A DNA stretch of 64,000 bases from [Empedobacter] haloabium (GCA_008011715.2 CP136508.1:248001-312000), one strand, 5' to 3'; positions 36,508 to 45,779 are shown, counted from the stretch's first letter. The notes: a model not told the origin generated them from the sequence alone. A program made the numbers and translations.

Positions 36508-37332
36508 ATGCGGCCGCTGCGCATGGTTGCGCCGCCAGGCCCGGAGCCGCTGCTGCGGGTGCGCGACGTCACGCTGCAATACCGCAGCGGCGGCGCCACC
36601 GTGCAGGCTACGCAGGGCGTCAGCTTCGACGTGTTCGAAGGCGACCGCTTCGTGCTGCTGGGGCCTTCCGGCTGCGGCAAGTCGTCGCTGCTGAAGGCCA
36701 TTGGCGGTTTTCTTACGCCGGTCGCCGGCAGCATCGAACTCGATAGCCGTGCCGTCACGCAGCCCGGTCCCGACCGCATGGCCGTGTTCCAGGAATTCGA
36801 CCAGCTGCCGCCGTGGAAGACGGTACTGCAGAACGTCATGTTCCCGCTGCTGGCTGCGCGCCGGCTGGCACGGACCGAGGCGCGCGAACGGGCGCTGCAC
36901 TGGATCGATCGCGTCGGCCTGGCACGCTGCGCGGATGCGTATCCGCACACGTTGTCCGGCGGCATGAAGCAGAGAGTCGCGATCGCCCGCGCGCTGGCCA
37001 TGCAGCCGAAAGTGCTGCTGATGGACGAGCCATTCGCCGCGCTGGACGCGCTGACCCGCCGCACGATGCAGGAAGAGCTGACGAAGTTGTGGGAAGAGGC
37101 ACCGTTCACGCTGTTGTTCGTCACCCACTCGATCGAGGAAGCGCTGGTGGTGGGCAATCGCATCCTGCTGCTGTCGCCGCACCCGGGGCGCGTGCGCGCG
37201 GAATTGAACAGCCACCAGTTCGGCCTGGCAAGCGGCGGCGCCGAGTTCCAGGCCGCCGCGCAGCGCATCCATGGCCTGCTGTTCGACGAACCCCCGGCCG
37301 CCGTCGCGCCGGGCGAAAGGGCCATCCGATGA
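36508..37332 (+). CDS. ABC transporter ATP-binding protein (SsuB/TauB-like)
   Basis: A 274-residue ATPase of the nitrate/sulfonate/taurine subclass. Walker A GPSGCGKSS spans about residues 52-60, the Q loop is in VFQEFDQLPPWKTVLQN, the signature is LSGGMKQRVAIARAL, and Walker B is VLLMDEPFAALD. The unusual FDQLPPWKT after the Q loop is typical of this subclass. The start is chosen at ATG 36508, which the preceding TGA (36504-36506) immediately precedes. Its stop overlaps the permease start as ATGA. Confidence 0.92.
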   Translation: MRPLRMVAPPGPEPLLRVRDVTLQYRSGGATVQATQGVSFDVFEGDRFVLLGPSGCGKSSLLKAIGGFLTPVAGSIELDSRAVTQPGPDRMAVFQEFDQLPPWKTVLQNVMFPLLAARRLARTEARERALHWIDRVGLARCADAYPHTLSGGMKQRVAIARALAMQPKVLLMDEPFAALDALTRRTMQEELTKLWEEAPFTLLFVTHSIEEALVVGNRILLLSPHPGRVRAELNSHQFGLASGGAEFQAAAQRIHGLLFDEPPAAVAPGERAIR

Positions 37333-38198
37333 GCACCTTCGATCCACCGATCCGCCAGGAGTACCTGGCCGAGCTGGCACCGGTCGCCAGCGGTGAGCTG
37401 GCCCGTCCGCTGCCGCTGGCCGTGCGGCTGTGGGACCACGGCGGCGTTCGCAAGGCCGTGCTGCTGCTGGCGCTGGTCACGCTGTGGGAACTGCTGGCGC
37501 GCTGGCAGGGCAACGACCTGCTGCTGCCCACGTTCCTGCAGACGGCGCGTGCGTTCGGCGAGGGCATCGCCAGCGGGGAGCTGCTGGAGAAGGTCAGGGT
37601 CTCGCTGGCCGTGCTGGCGCAGGGCTACGCGGCCGGCATCGCCAGCGCGTTCGTGCTGACGGCATTGGCCGTCTCGACGCGCCTGGGCCGCGACCTGCTG
37701 GAAACGCTGGTCTCGATGTTCAACCCCCTGCCGGCGATCGCGCTGCTGCCGCTGGCGATGCTGTGGCTGGGGCTCGGCCACGCCAGCCTGGTGTTCGTCA
37801 TCGTCCATGCGGTGCTGTGGCCCCTGGCGCTGGGCACCTATGCCGGCTTCCAGGCCGTGCCGGAGACCTTGCGCATGGCCGGCCGCAATTACGGCCTGCG
37901 CGGCTTGCCGTTCGTCGTGCAGATTCTCGTGCCGGCCGCGCTGCCGGCCATCCTGTCCGGCCTGAAGATCGGCTGGGCGTTCGCCTGGCGCACCTTGATC
38001 GCGGCGGAGCTGGTGTTCGGCGCCTCGTCCGGCAAGGGCGGCCTGGGCTGGTACATCTTCCAGAACCGAAACGAACTGTACACCGATAAAGTATTCGCCG
38101 GCCTGGCCGCCGTGATCCTGATCGGCCTGGCGGTGGAACATCTGCTGTTCGCCGCACTGGAACGCGGCACGGTGCGGCGCTGGGCCATGCAGCGCTAA
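37329..38198 (+). CDS. ABC transporter permease (SsuC/TauC-like)
   Basis: A 289-residue inner-membrane permease with about six helices. The cytoplasmic coupling loop (EAA type) reads TLRMAGRNYGLRGLPFVVQI, and the segment PLPAIALLPLAMLWLGLGHA is typical of the nitrate/sulfonate group. It completes a one-permease importer that would work as a homodimer with the ATPase upstream. The start overlaps the ATPase stop. A very stable hairpin follows. Confidence 0.9.
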   Translation: MSTFDPPIRQEYLAELAPVASGELARPLPLAVRLWDHGGVRKAVLLLALVTLWELLARWQGNDLLLPTFLQTARAFGEGIASGELLEKVRVSLAVLAQGYAAGIASAFVLTALAVSTRLGRDLLETLVSMFNPLPAIALLPLAMLWLGLGHASLVFVIVHAVLWPLALGTYAGFQAVPETLRMAGRNYGLRGLPFVVQILVPAALPAILSGLKIGWAFAWRTLIAAELVFGASSGKGGLGWYIFQNRNELYTDKVFAGLAAVILIGLAVEHLLFAALERGTVRRWAMQR

Positions 38199-38209
38199 CC
38201 CACCACCGC

Positions 38210-38271
38210 AAAACCGGGGTCAGGTCTGTCATTCGGACAAATGTCCGAATGACAGACCTGACCCCGGTTTT
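38210..38271. terminator. 29-bp perfect hairpin between the ABC operon and nasT
   Basis: Arms 38210-38238 and 38243-38271 pair perfectly (29 bp) with an AAAT loop, starting AAAACCGGGGTCAGGTCTGT. An A-run and a T-run flank the stem on the outside, the layout of a bidirectional terminator. Family member with a GGGTCAGG-type core. Confidence 0.8.
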
Positions 38272-38303
38272 ATGCTGGCGCGCTTCTTGCTCTGCTATTG
38301 GGC

Positions 38304-38903
38304 ATGAGCCGCCATCTCCGCATCGTCCTTGTCCACCCGCCGCACGAAAGCGACGCGTCGCAGCGTGCCGCCGCGCTGCAGGCCGGGTTGGCCGAGGCCG
38401 GGTACCAGCTGGTCGCCTCGCTGCCCGCCGACATCCACCTGCCCGAACGGATCGCCCAGCTGCAGCCCGACATGATCATCGCCGACGCGGAGTCGGATGC
38501 GCGCGACGTGCTGGAGCACATCGTCGTCGCCACGCGCGACGAGCGCCGTCCCATCGTCATGTTCACCGAAGACGAGGACACGGCGTCGATGGAGGCCGCG
38601 CTGGAGGCGGGCGTATCGGCCTACATCGTGGCCGGCCTGCAGCCGGAGCGCATCAAGCCGGTGCTGAACGTGGCGCTGGCGCGTTTCCGCAAGGAGCAGC
38701 GCCTGCTGCTCGAGCTGGCGGACACCAAGCACAAACTGGCCGAACGCAAGGTCATCGACCGCGCCAAGGGCGTGCTGATGGCGCGCCACGGCATCAGCGA
38801 GGACCAGGCCTACCAGCGCTTGCGCACGATGGCGATGAACAAGAACCTGAAGCTGGCCGAGGTCGCGCAGCGGCTGCTGGACGTGGAGGATTTGCTGGGA
38901 TGA
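38304..38903 (+). CDS. nasT: Nitrate-responsive antiterminator NasT (ANTAR protein)
   Basis: A 199-residue protein: a receiver-like domain (about 1-125, HLRIVLVHPP, then MIIADAESDARDVLEH) and a C-terminal ANTAR RNA-binding domain (about 135-199) with DRAKGVLMARHGISEDQAYQ and RLRTMAMNKNLKLAEVAQRL. ANTAR proteins bind paired hexaloop hairpins in leader RNAs and stop terminator formation. A matching leader lies upstream of the transporter gene at 40240-40333. nasS follows 33 bp downstream. Confidence 0.92.
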   Translation: MSRHLRIVLVHPPHESDASQRAAALQAGLAEAGYQLVASLPADIHLPERIAQLQPDMIIADAESDARDVLEHIVVATRDERRPIVMFTEDEDTASMEAALEAGVSAYIVAGLQPERIKPVLNVALARFRKEQRLLLELADTKHKLAERKVIDRAKGVLMARHGISEDQAYQRLRTMAMNKNLKLAEVAQRLLDVEDLLG

Positions 38904-38936
38904 TGCACAACACTGGTGCGCGTCGGGGGACCGGCC

Positions 38937-40070
38937 ATGCACATTGAGAAACCGGTTGTCCGGATCGGCTTCAATCCGCTGACCGATTGCGCCTCGCTGG
39001 TGATGGCGTCCGTATTGGGCTGCGACGAGCGCCATGGCGTCCGCCTTGTCCTCAGCCGTGAGGCCTCCTGGGCCGGCGTGCGCGACAAGCTGGTGACGGG
39101 CGAACTCGATGCCGCCCATGCGCTGTACGGCATGGTGTACGGCACCCAGCTGGGCATCGGCGCGCAGCGCCACGACATGGCCGTGCTGATGCACCTGAAC
39201 CGCAACGGCCAGGCCATCACCTTGTCGCGCCAGCTGATGGCGCAGGGCGCCGTCGATGGCGCGTCGCTGGCGGCGCTGATCAGGAGCGAGCGGCGGCAGT
39301 ACGTGTTCGCCCAGACCTTCCCGACCGGCACGCATGCGATGTGGCTGTATTACTGGCTGGCCGCGCACGGCATCGATCCGCTGCGCGACGTTCGAGCCAT
39401 CACCATTCCACCGTCGCAGATGGTGTACAACCTGGCGGAAGGCCATATGGACGGCTTCTGCGCCGGCGAGCCGTGGGGCCAGCGCGCCGTCATGGACGGC
39501 ATCGGCGTCACCGTCGCCACCAGCCAGCGCATCTGGCCGGATCACCCGGAAAAGGTGCTGGCCACCTCGCGCGCATTTGCCGACGCCCACCCGAACACCT
39601 GCCGGGCGCTGGTCGCGGCCGTGCTGGAGGCCAGCCGCTGGATCGACGCGAGCGACGAAAACCGTCGTGCCACGGCCGAGATCCTGGCCGGTGGCGCCCT
39701 GGTGGCGACCGACCGCGCGGCGCTCTTGCCGCGCATGCTGGGCCAGTACGAGGACGGCATGGGCCACCGGTGGCAGGACGAACACCCGCTGGCGTTCCAC
39801 CAGGGCGGCGCGGCCAACTACCCGTATCTGTCGGACGGCATCTGGTTCATGACCCAATTGCGCCGCTGGGGCCTGCTGAAAACCCATCCCGACTATGAGG
39901 CCACGGCACGCGCCGTCACGCGCGTGCAGCTGTACCGCGAGGCGGCCGAAATGGCCGGCGTGGCGCTGCCGGCGGACAGCAGGCGCAGATCGACATTGAT
40001 AGACGGCCGGGTGTGGGACGGCAGCGATCCGGAGCGCTACGCGCTGGCGTTCCCGATCCGGCAGCGTTAA
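38937..40070 (+). CDS. nasS: Nitrate sensor NasS (NrtA/CmpA-like)
   Basis: A 377-residue protein of the nitrate-binding NrtA/CmpA family with no signal peptide, so it stays in the cytoplasm. Family segments include VRIGFNPLTDCASLVMASVL, TFPTGTHAMWLYYWLAAHGI and DGFCAGEPWGQRAVMDGIGV. NasS proteins hold NasT inactive and release it when nitrate or nitrite binds. ATG 38937 follows GGGGGA with 6-base spacing; an in-frame GTG at 38916 is less likely. The leader RNA it controls lies just downstream. Confidence 0.92.
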   Translation: MHIEKPVVRIGFNPLTDCASLVMASVLGCDERHGVRLVLSREASWAGVRDKLVTGELDAAHALYGMVYGTQLGIGAQRHDMAVLMHLNRNGQAITLSRQLMAQGAVDGASLAALIRSERRQYVFAQTFPTGTHAMWLYYWLAAHGIDPLRDVRAITIPPSQMVYNLAEGHMDGFCAGEPWGQRAVMDGIGVTVATSQRIWPDHPEKVLATSRAFADAHPNTCRALVAAVLEASRWIDASDENRRATAEILAGGALVATDRAALLPRMLGQYEDGMGHRWQDEHPLAFHQGGAANYPYLSDGIWFMTQLRRWGLLKTHPDYEATARAVTRVQLYREAAEMAGVALPADSRRRSTLIDGRVWDGSDPERYALAFPIRQR

Positions 40071-40239
40071 CGCTGCATTGCACCATTCTTGGGCGGGGCT
40101 GCACCGCGAATACGCACCACGCCTTGCCTTTTCCCCGCTCCCGCCTTGATCCTCCTCTAAGCACAGCCTGGCACGCCTCTTGCAAAGGTGTAGGCAGGTA
40201 GACGGGCAGGGGTCAACGGCGATCACTCCCACCAGCACA

Positions 40240-40333
40240 GCCGGCCTAACGAGGGGCACGGCAACAGGACAACGGCGTCCGTGCGGTCATCGCGCTTTTT
40301 GTGTGCGATGACTGCGCGGGCGCCTTTTTTTTT
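40240..40333 (+). promoter_or_regulatory. ANTAR leader RNA with antiterminator hairpins and intrinsic terminator
   Basis: Hairpin P1 (40240-40262): stem GCCGGCCT / GGGC-A-CGGC with one bulged A and a hexaloop AACGAG. Hairpin P2 (40267-40280): stem GGAC / GTCC with hexaloop AACGGC. Both loops have A at position 1 and G at position 4, the ANTAR signature. P2 overlaps the left arm of the terminator (40274-40295 paired with 40303-40324; 22 pairs including four G-U), which is followed by nine T residues (40325-40333). P2 and the terminator cannot form together. NasT binding to P1/P2 should therefore permit transcription of the nitrate genes. The rest of 40071-40364 is leader DNA with no gene. Confidence 0.82.
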
Positions 40334-40364
40334 CGAGCTTGGAAACGATAACCGGGGTGTGAAA

Positions 40365-41666
40365 ATGACCAGCAAAGCTCAACGCATTAAACTCTTCTCG
40401 TTCGACACGCCGCAGATGCGCGCCTTCCACATGGCGTGGATGGCCTTCTTCGTCTGCTTCTTCGCGTGGTTCGCCTGTGCGCCCCTGATGCCGATCATCA
40501 AAGGGCAGTTCCACCTGACCGTGGAGCAGATCGCCAACATCAATATCGCCGCCGTCGCCATCACCATCGCGGTACGCATGGTCGTCGGCCCGATGTGCGA
40601 CCGCTTCGGTCCGCGCAAGACCCATACGGGCCTCTTGCTGCTGGGCGCCATCCCGGTGTTCGGCGTCGCCTCGGCGCAGAGCTACGAAGGCTTCCTGTTC
40701 TTCCGTACGCTGATCGGTGCGATCGGCGCCAGCTTCGTCGTCACCCAGTACCACACCTCCGTGATGTTCGCACCGCGCGTCGTCGGCACGGCCAACGCGG
40801 CCACGGCCGGCTGGGGCAACGCGGGCGGCGGCGTCACGCAGGCCACCATGCCGCTGATCCTGGCCGCCATCGTCATGCTGGGCGTGGACGAAGCCTTCGG
40901 CTGGCGCCTGGCGCTGGTCGTGCCGGGCGTGCTGATGGTGATCGTCGGCCTGCTGTACTGGCGCTTCACCCAGGACTGCCCGCAGGGCAACTACGCCGAG
41001 CTGCGCGCGGCCGGCATCGAGATCGAGGGCGGTAAAAAAGGCGGCTGGGACAGCTTCAAGCTGGCCGCCGCCAACTACCGCGTCTGGCTGCTGTTCGTCA
41101 CCTACGGCGCCTGCTTCGGCGTCGAGCTGTTCATCCATAACGTGGCCGCCGTCTACTACGTCGATACGTTCCAGCTGTCGCTGAAGGAAGCCGGCATCGC
41201 GGCCGGCAGCTTCGGCCTGCTGGCGCTGTTTGCCCGGGCGCTGGGTGGCTTCGTGTCCGACAAGGTCGCGCTGCGCAACAGCCTGAATGGCCGCGTCACT
41301 TTGCTGTTCGTGCTGATGCTGGGCGAGGGCGCGGGCCTGATCTGGTTCGCCAACGCCGACAACGTAGTGATGGCCATCGTCGCGATGCTCGCCTTCGGCC
41401 TGTGCGTGCACATGGCCTGCGGCGCCACGTACGCTCTGGTGCCGTTCATCGACAAGCGCGCGCTGGGCGGCGTGACCGGCATCATCGGCGCCGGCGGCAA
41501 TGTGGGCGCCGTCGCCGCCGGCTTCCTGATGAAGGGCGTGGGCAGCACGCAGCAAACGCTCGTCATCCTGGGCGTGCTGGTCACGGCATCGGCGCTGTGC
41601 GCCATCGCCCTGCGCTTTTCCGCTTCCACCAATGCAGAACACGCGCTGGCGCGTGCCGCAGCTTAA
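40365..41666 (+). CDS. Nitrate/nitrite transporter (NarK/NasA family, MFS)
   Basis: A 433-residue major-facilitator protein with about 12 membrane helices. Two nitrate-porter signatures are visible: TAGWGNAGGGVTQATMPLIL in helix 5 and TGIIGAGGNVGAVAAGFLMK in helix 11. It imports nitrate for assimilation. The ATG at 40365 begins MTSKAQRIKLFSFDTPQMRA. Expression depends on escaping the leader terminator just upstream. nirB begins 12 bp downstream, so it heads the nitrate operon. Confidence 0.93.
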   Translation: MTSKAQRIKLFSFDTPQMRAFHMAWMAFFVCFFAWFACAPLMPIIKGQFHLTVEQIANINIAAVAITIAVRMVVGPMCDRFGPRKTHTGLLLLGAIPVFGVASAQSYEGFLFFRTLIGAIGASFVVTQYHTSVMFAPRVVGTANAATAGWGNAGGGVTQATMPLILAAIVMLGVDEAFGWRLALVVPGVLMVIVGLLYWRFTQDCPQGNYAELRAAGIEIEGGKKGGWDSFKLAAANYRVWLLFVTYGACFGVELFIHNVAAVYYVDTFQLSLKEAGIAAGSFGLLALFARALGGFVSDKVALRNSLNGRVTLLFVLMLGEGAGLIWFANADNVVMAIVAMLAFGLCVHMACGATYALVPFIDKRALGGVTGIIGAGGNVGAVAAGFLMKGVGSTQQTLVILGVLVTASALCAIALRFSASTNAEHALARAAA

Positions 41667-41678
41667 GGAGTCAACAGC

Positions 41679-44198
41679 ATGAAGATCGTCGTCATCGGCC
41701 ACGGTATGGTGGGCCACAAATTCCTGGAATGCCTGGCCGAGCAGCATGTCCATGCCCAGGTCACCATCCTGTGCGAAGAACCCCGTCCGGCCTACGACCG
41801 CGTGCACCTGTCGGAATTTTTCGCCGGGAAGAGCGCGGACGAGCTGTCGCTGGTCAAGCCGGGCTTCTTCGACCGTGACGACATGGTGCTGCAGCTGAAC
41901 GCCCGCGCCACGGCGATCGACCTGGCGACGAAAACCGTCACCGCCAGCACCGGCGAGGTGCTGGCCTACGACAAGCTGGTGCTGGCGACGGGTTCGTATC
42001 CGTTCGTGCCGCCGCTGCCGGGCAAGGACCGCAAGGACTGCTTCGTCTACCGCACCATCGAGGACCTGGAGGCGATGCTGGAAGCGGGCGCCCGCGTGAA
42101 ATCCGGCGTCGTGATCGGCGGCGGCCTGCTGGGTCTCGAATGCGCCAAGGCGCTGCGCGACATGAATTTGGCCACCCATGTGGTCGAATTCGCGCCGCGT
42201 CTGATGGCGGTGCAGGTGGACGACGGCGGCGGCCGCGTGCTGCGCGCCCGCATCGAAGAGCTGGGCGTGACGGTCCACACCGGCAAGAACACCTTGCAGA
42301 TCGTCGACGGCGAGGAAGGCGCGCACCGCATGGAATTCGCCGACGGCACCCACCTGGACGTCGACATGATCGTGTTCTCGGCCGGCATCCGCCCGCGCGA
42401 CGAACTGGCGCGCAGCGCCGGGCTGGCGGTTGGCCCGCGCGGCGGCATCGCCATCGACAATACCTGCCGCACCTCCGATCCCGACGTGTATGCGATCGGC
42501 GAGTGCGCGCTGTGGAACGGCCAGGTGTTCGGCCTGGTGGCGCCGGGCTACGACATGGCGCGCGTGGCGGCGAAACACATGCTGGGTCAGGCGGCCGAGT
42601 TCACCGGCGCGGACATGAGCACGAAGCTCAAACTGATGGGCGTGGACGTGGCCAGCATCGGCGACCCGCACGCGAAGGAGGAGGGCGCGCGCAGCTACCA
42701 GTTCAGCGACGAGCGCAAGCAGATCTACAAGAAGCTGGTCGTGTCCAGCTGCGGCAAATACCTGCTGGGCGGCGTGATGGTGGGCGATGCCTCCGAATAC
42801 GGCACGCTGCTGCAGATGATGCTCAACAAGATGGAGCTGCCGGAGTCGCCCGAGTTCCTGATCCTGCCGCAGGCGGACGGCAAGGCCAAGGTGGGCCTGG
42901 GTGTGGACGCGCTGCCGGCCGGCGCGCAGATCTGCTCCTGCAACGACGTGTCGAAAGGGGCGCTGTGCGAGGCCGTCGGCGGCGGCGCCACGTCGATCGG
43001 CGCGCTCAAGAAATGCACTGGCGCCGGCACGGCCTGCGGCGGCTGCGTGCCGCTCGTCACGCAGATCATGAAGGCGGAAATGAAGAAGCTGGGCATGGAC
43101 GTCAACAACCATGTCTGCGAGCACTTCGCGCATTCGCGCCAGGAGCTGTTCCACCTGGTGCGCGTGGGCGGGATCAAATCGTTCGACGACCTGATCGCGC
43201 GTCACGGCAAGGGCCTGGGCTGCGACATCTGCAAGCCGCTGGCCGCAAATATCTTCGCCACCTGCTGGAACGACTTCGTGCTGAAGAAGGAGCACGCCGG
43301 CCTGCAGGACTCGAACGACTACTTCCTCGGCAATATCCAGAAGGACGGCACCTATTCGGTCGTGCCACGGATGCCCGGCGGCGAAGTCACGCCGGACGGC
43401 CTGATCGCCGTGGGCCAGGTGGCGAAGAAGTATGGCCTGTATACCAAGATCACGGGTGGCCAGCGCGTCGACCTGTTCGGCGCCCGCGTCGATCAACTGC
43501 CGGCGATCTGGGAAGAGCTGATCGCCGCCGGCTTCGAGACCGGCCACGCCTACGGCAAGTCGCTGCGCACGGTGAAGTCGTGCGTGGGCTCGACCTGGTG
43601 CCGCTACGGCGTGGACGACAGCGTGGGCCTGGCGATCGAGCTGGAGAACCGCTACAAGGGCCTGCGCACGCCGCACAAGATCAAGTTCGGCGTGTCGGGC
43701 TGCACCCGCGAGTGCGCCGAGGCGCAGGGCAAGGACGTCGGCATCATCGCCACCGAGAAGGGCTGGAACCTGTACGTGTGCGGCAACGGCGGCATGAAGC
43801 CGCGGCATGCCGAGCTGCTGGCCTCCGACCTGGACAAGGCTACGCTGGTGCAGTACATCGACCGCTTCCTGATGTTCTACAGCCGCACCGCGGACCGCCT
43901 GCAGCGCACCAGCACGTGGCGCGAGAACCTGGAGGGCGGCCTGGATTACCTGAAGCAGGTCGTCATCGACGACAAACTGGGCGTGGCCGCCGAGCTGGAA
44001 GCGGACATGCAGCGCGTGGTCGACACCTATGCGTGCGAGTGGAAGGAAGCCGTCAACAACCCGGAAACGCGCAAGCGCTTCCGCACCTTCGTCAACAGCG
44101 AAGCGCCGGACGACAACGTCGTCTTCATGGAAGAGCGCGGCCAGATCCGTCCGGCCACGGTCGAGGAACGCAAACGTATCCCCATCAAAGTCGCCTGA
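41679..44198 (+). CDS. nirB: Assimilatory nitrite reductase, large subunit
   Basis: An 839-residue NAD(P)H-dependent nitrite reductase that reduces nitrite to ammonium. The N-terminal FAD/NAD part (about 1-400) starts KIVVIGHGMVGHKFLECLAE. A BFD-like [2Fe-2S] domain follows near residue 416 (CSCNDVSKGALC with CGGC). The siroheme/[4Fe-4S] domain has CVGSTWCRYG near 632 and CTRECAEAQGKD near 673. All redox centres are present and the length is usual. nirD starts 11 bp downstream. Confidence 0.96.
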   Translation: MKIVVIGHGMVGHKFLECLAEQHVHAQVTILCEEPRPAYDRVHLSEFFAGKSADELSLVKPGFFDRDDMVLQLNARATAIDLATKTVTASTGEVLAYDKLVLATGSYPFVPPLPGKDRKDCFVYRTIEDLEAMLEAGARVKSGVVIGGGLLGLECAKALRDMNLATHVVEFAPRLMAVQVDDGGGRVLRARIEELGVTVHTGKNTLQIVDGEEGAHRMEFADGTHLDVDMIVFSAGIRPRDELARSAGLAVGPRGGIAIDNTCRTSDPDVYAIGECALWNGQVFGLVAPGYDMARVAAKHMLGQAAEFTGADMSTKLKLMGVDVASIGDPHAKEEGARSYQFSDERKQIYKKLVVSSCGKYLLGGVMVGDASEYGTLLQMMLNKMELPESPEFLILPQADGKAKVGLGVDALPAGAQICSCNDVSKGALCEAVGGGATSIGALKKCTGAGTACGGCVPLVTQIMKAEMKKLGMDVNNHVCEHFAHSRQELFHLVRVGGIKSFDDLIARHGKGLGCDICKPLAANIFATCWNDFVLKKEHAGLQDSNDYFLGNIQKDGTYSVVPRMPGGEVTPDGLIAVGQVAKKYGLYTKITGGQRVDLFGARVDQLPAIWEELIAAGFETGHAYGKSLRTVKSCVGSTWCRYGVDDSVGLAIELENRYKGLRTPHKIKFGVSGCTRECAEAQGKDVGIIATEKGWNLYVCGNGGMKPRHAELLASDLDKATLVQYIDRFLMFYSRTADRLQRTSTWRENLEGGLDYLKQVVIDDKLGVAAELEADMQRVVDTYACEWKEAVNNPETRKRFRTFVNSEAPDDNVVFMEERGQIRPATVEERKRIPIKVA

Positions 44199-44209
44199 GG
44201 AGAATTGTC

Positions 44210-44560
44210 ATGAAACGTGAAAATGTAGCCGCCAGCTGGACCGCCGTGTGCGGCGTCGACGACATCGTGCCGAACACCGGCGTGGCCGCACTGCTGAACG
44301 GCGAGCAGGTCGCGGTGTTCCGCTTGCAGGATGGCCGGGAGCCGCGCGTGTTCGCCATCGGGAACTACGATCCGAATGCGCAGGCCGGCGTGCTGTCGCG
44401 CGGCCTGGTGGGCAACCTGGGTGAGCGCATCGTCGTCGCCTCGCCGCTGTACAAGCACCACTTCGACCTGCAGACGGGCGAATGCCTGGAAGCGCCCGAG
44501 AACTCCGTTCCGACCTGGCCGGCCCGCATCGATGGCGGCAAGGTCTGGGTGGGCGCCTGA
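44210..44560 (+). CDS. nirD: Nitrite reductase small subunit
   Basis: A 116-residue Rieske-fold subunit of nitrite reductase. As in assimilatory NirD it keeps the Rieske fold but lacks the Cys-His cluster ligands: the loop reads SPLYKHHFDLQTGECLEAPE, with two His but without the CxH pairs. It partners NirB. GAGGAGAATT precedes the ATG at 44210. The flavoprotein gene begins 10 bp downstream. Confidence 0.94.
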   Translation: MKRENVAASWTAVCGVDDIVPNTGVAALLNGEQVAVFRLQDGREPRVFAIGNYDPNAQAGVLSRGLVGNLGERIVVASPLYKHHFDLQTGECLEAPENSVPTWPARIDGGKVWVGA

Positions 44561-44570
44561 GGACGCACCG

Positions 44571-45779
44571 ATGAAACCCGCGCTGGTCGTCATCGGCAAC
44601 GGCATGGCCGGCATGCGCACGGTGGAAGAGCTGCTGGCGCTGGCGCCGGGCATGTACGACATCACCGTGTTCGGCGCCGAACCGCACGGCAACTACAACC
44701 GCATCCTGCTCTCGCCCGTGCTGGCCGGCGAGAAGACGGTGGACGACATCATGCTCAACACGCGCGAGTGGTATGCCGAGAACGGCATCACGCTGCACGC
44801 CGGTGATCCGGTCGAGCACATCGACCGCCGCCGCCGCGTCGTGCGGGCCCGCTCGGGGCTGGAAGTACGCTACGACCGTTTGCTGCTGGCGACCGGCTCG
44901 AAGCCCTTCATCATTCCGGTGCCGGGCCACCAGCTGCCGGGCGTACTGGCGTTTCGCGACATCGGCGACGTAGAGGACATGCTGGCCGCGGCGCGCGACC
45001 ACCGCCACGCCGTTGTCATCGGCGGCGGCCTGCTGGGACTGGAGGCCGCCAATGGCCTGATGCGGCAGGGGATGGAGGTCACCGTGGTGCACGTGACGGA
45101 TGCCTTGATGAACCAGCAGCTCGACAAGCCGGCCGCCAAGCTGCTGCAGGCGGCGCTGGAGAAGCGCGGCATGCGCTTCCTGCTCGATGCGCAGACCAGC
45201 GCAATCACCGGCACCGAACGCGTCACCGGCGTGCGCTTCCAGGACGGCAGCGAGATCCCGGCCGACCTGGTCGTGATGACGGCCGGCGTGCGTCCCAACA
45301 TCGCGCTGGCGCAGGCGGCCGGCCTGCACTGCGAGCGCGCCATCGTGGTGGACGACACGCTGCAGACCTACGACCCGCGCGTGTACGCGGTGGGCGAATG
45401 CGTGCAGCACCGCCGCGCCACCTTCGGCCTGGTCGCGCCGATCTGGGAGCAGGCCAAGGTGTGCGCCGCGCACCTGGCCGGCACCGGCCACCGGCGCTAC
45501 GTCCAGCAGGCCGCGCCCACGCGCCTGAAAGTCACCGGCATCGACGTCTATTCGGTGGGCGACTTCATCGGCGGCGAGGGCAGCGAGGACCTGGTGCTGC
45601 GCGATGCGCGGCGCGGCGTCTACAAGCGCCTCGTCCTCGACGGCGGCCGCCTGGCCGGCGCCGTGCTGTATGGCGACGTGCAGGACGGCCCGTGGTATTT
45701 CGACCTGATCCAGAAGGGCGGGGACGTCTCCGCACTGCGCCATCATTTGCTGTTCGGCCCCGTGCCGCAGGCAGCCTGA
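44571..45779 (+). CDS. FAD-dependent oxidoreductase, likely electron donor to nitrate reductase
   Basis: A 402-residue NAD(P)H/FAD oxidoreductase similar in layout to the first 400 residues of NirB. The FAD fold is ALVVIGNGMAGMRTVEELLA and the NAD(P)H fold AVVIGGGLLGLEAANGLMRQ. VYAVGECVQHRRATFGLVAP is the C-terminal FAD segment. Position between nirD and the nitrate reductase suggests that it passes electrons from NAD(P)H to the catalytic subunit, as NasC/NasB-type proteins do. That pairing is inferred from context. Confidence 0.88.
   Translation: MKPALVVIGNGMAGMRTVEELLALAPGMYDITVFGAEPHGNYNRILLSPVLAGEKTVDDIMLNTREWYAENGITLHAGDPVEHIDRRRRVVRARSGLEVRYDRLLLATGSKPFIIPVPGHQLPGVLAFRDIGDVEDMLAAARDHRHAVVIGGGLLGLEAANGLMRQGMEVTVVHVTDALMNQQLDKPAAKLLQAALEKRGMRFLLDAQTSAITGTERVTGVRFQDGSEIPADLVVMTAGVRPNIALAQAAGLHCERAIVVDDTLQTYDPRVYAVGECVQHRRATFGLVAPIWEQAKVCAAHLAGTGHRRYVQQAAPTRLKVTGIDVYSVGDFIGGEGSEDLVLRDARRGVYKRLVLDGGRLAGAVLYGDVQDGPWYFDLIQKGGDVSALRHHLLFGPVPQAA

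Noticed and set aside
35496..38141. Minus-strand frame of about 880 codons opposite the ABC importer genes
   Set aside because: Antisense to three well-supported genes; low-complexity translation.
40287..43808. Very long open frame on the minus strand opposite the nitrate transporter and nirB
   Set aside because: It lies antisense to two genes with full family motifs, has low-complexity His/Arg/Gln/Ala-rich translation typical of high-GC shadow frames, and no ribosome site.
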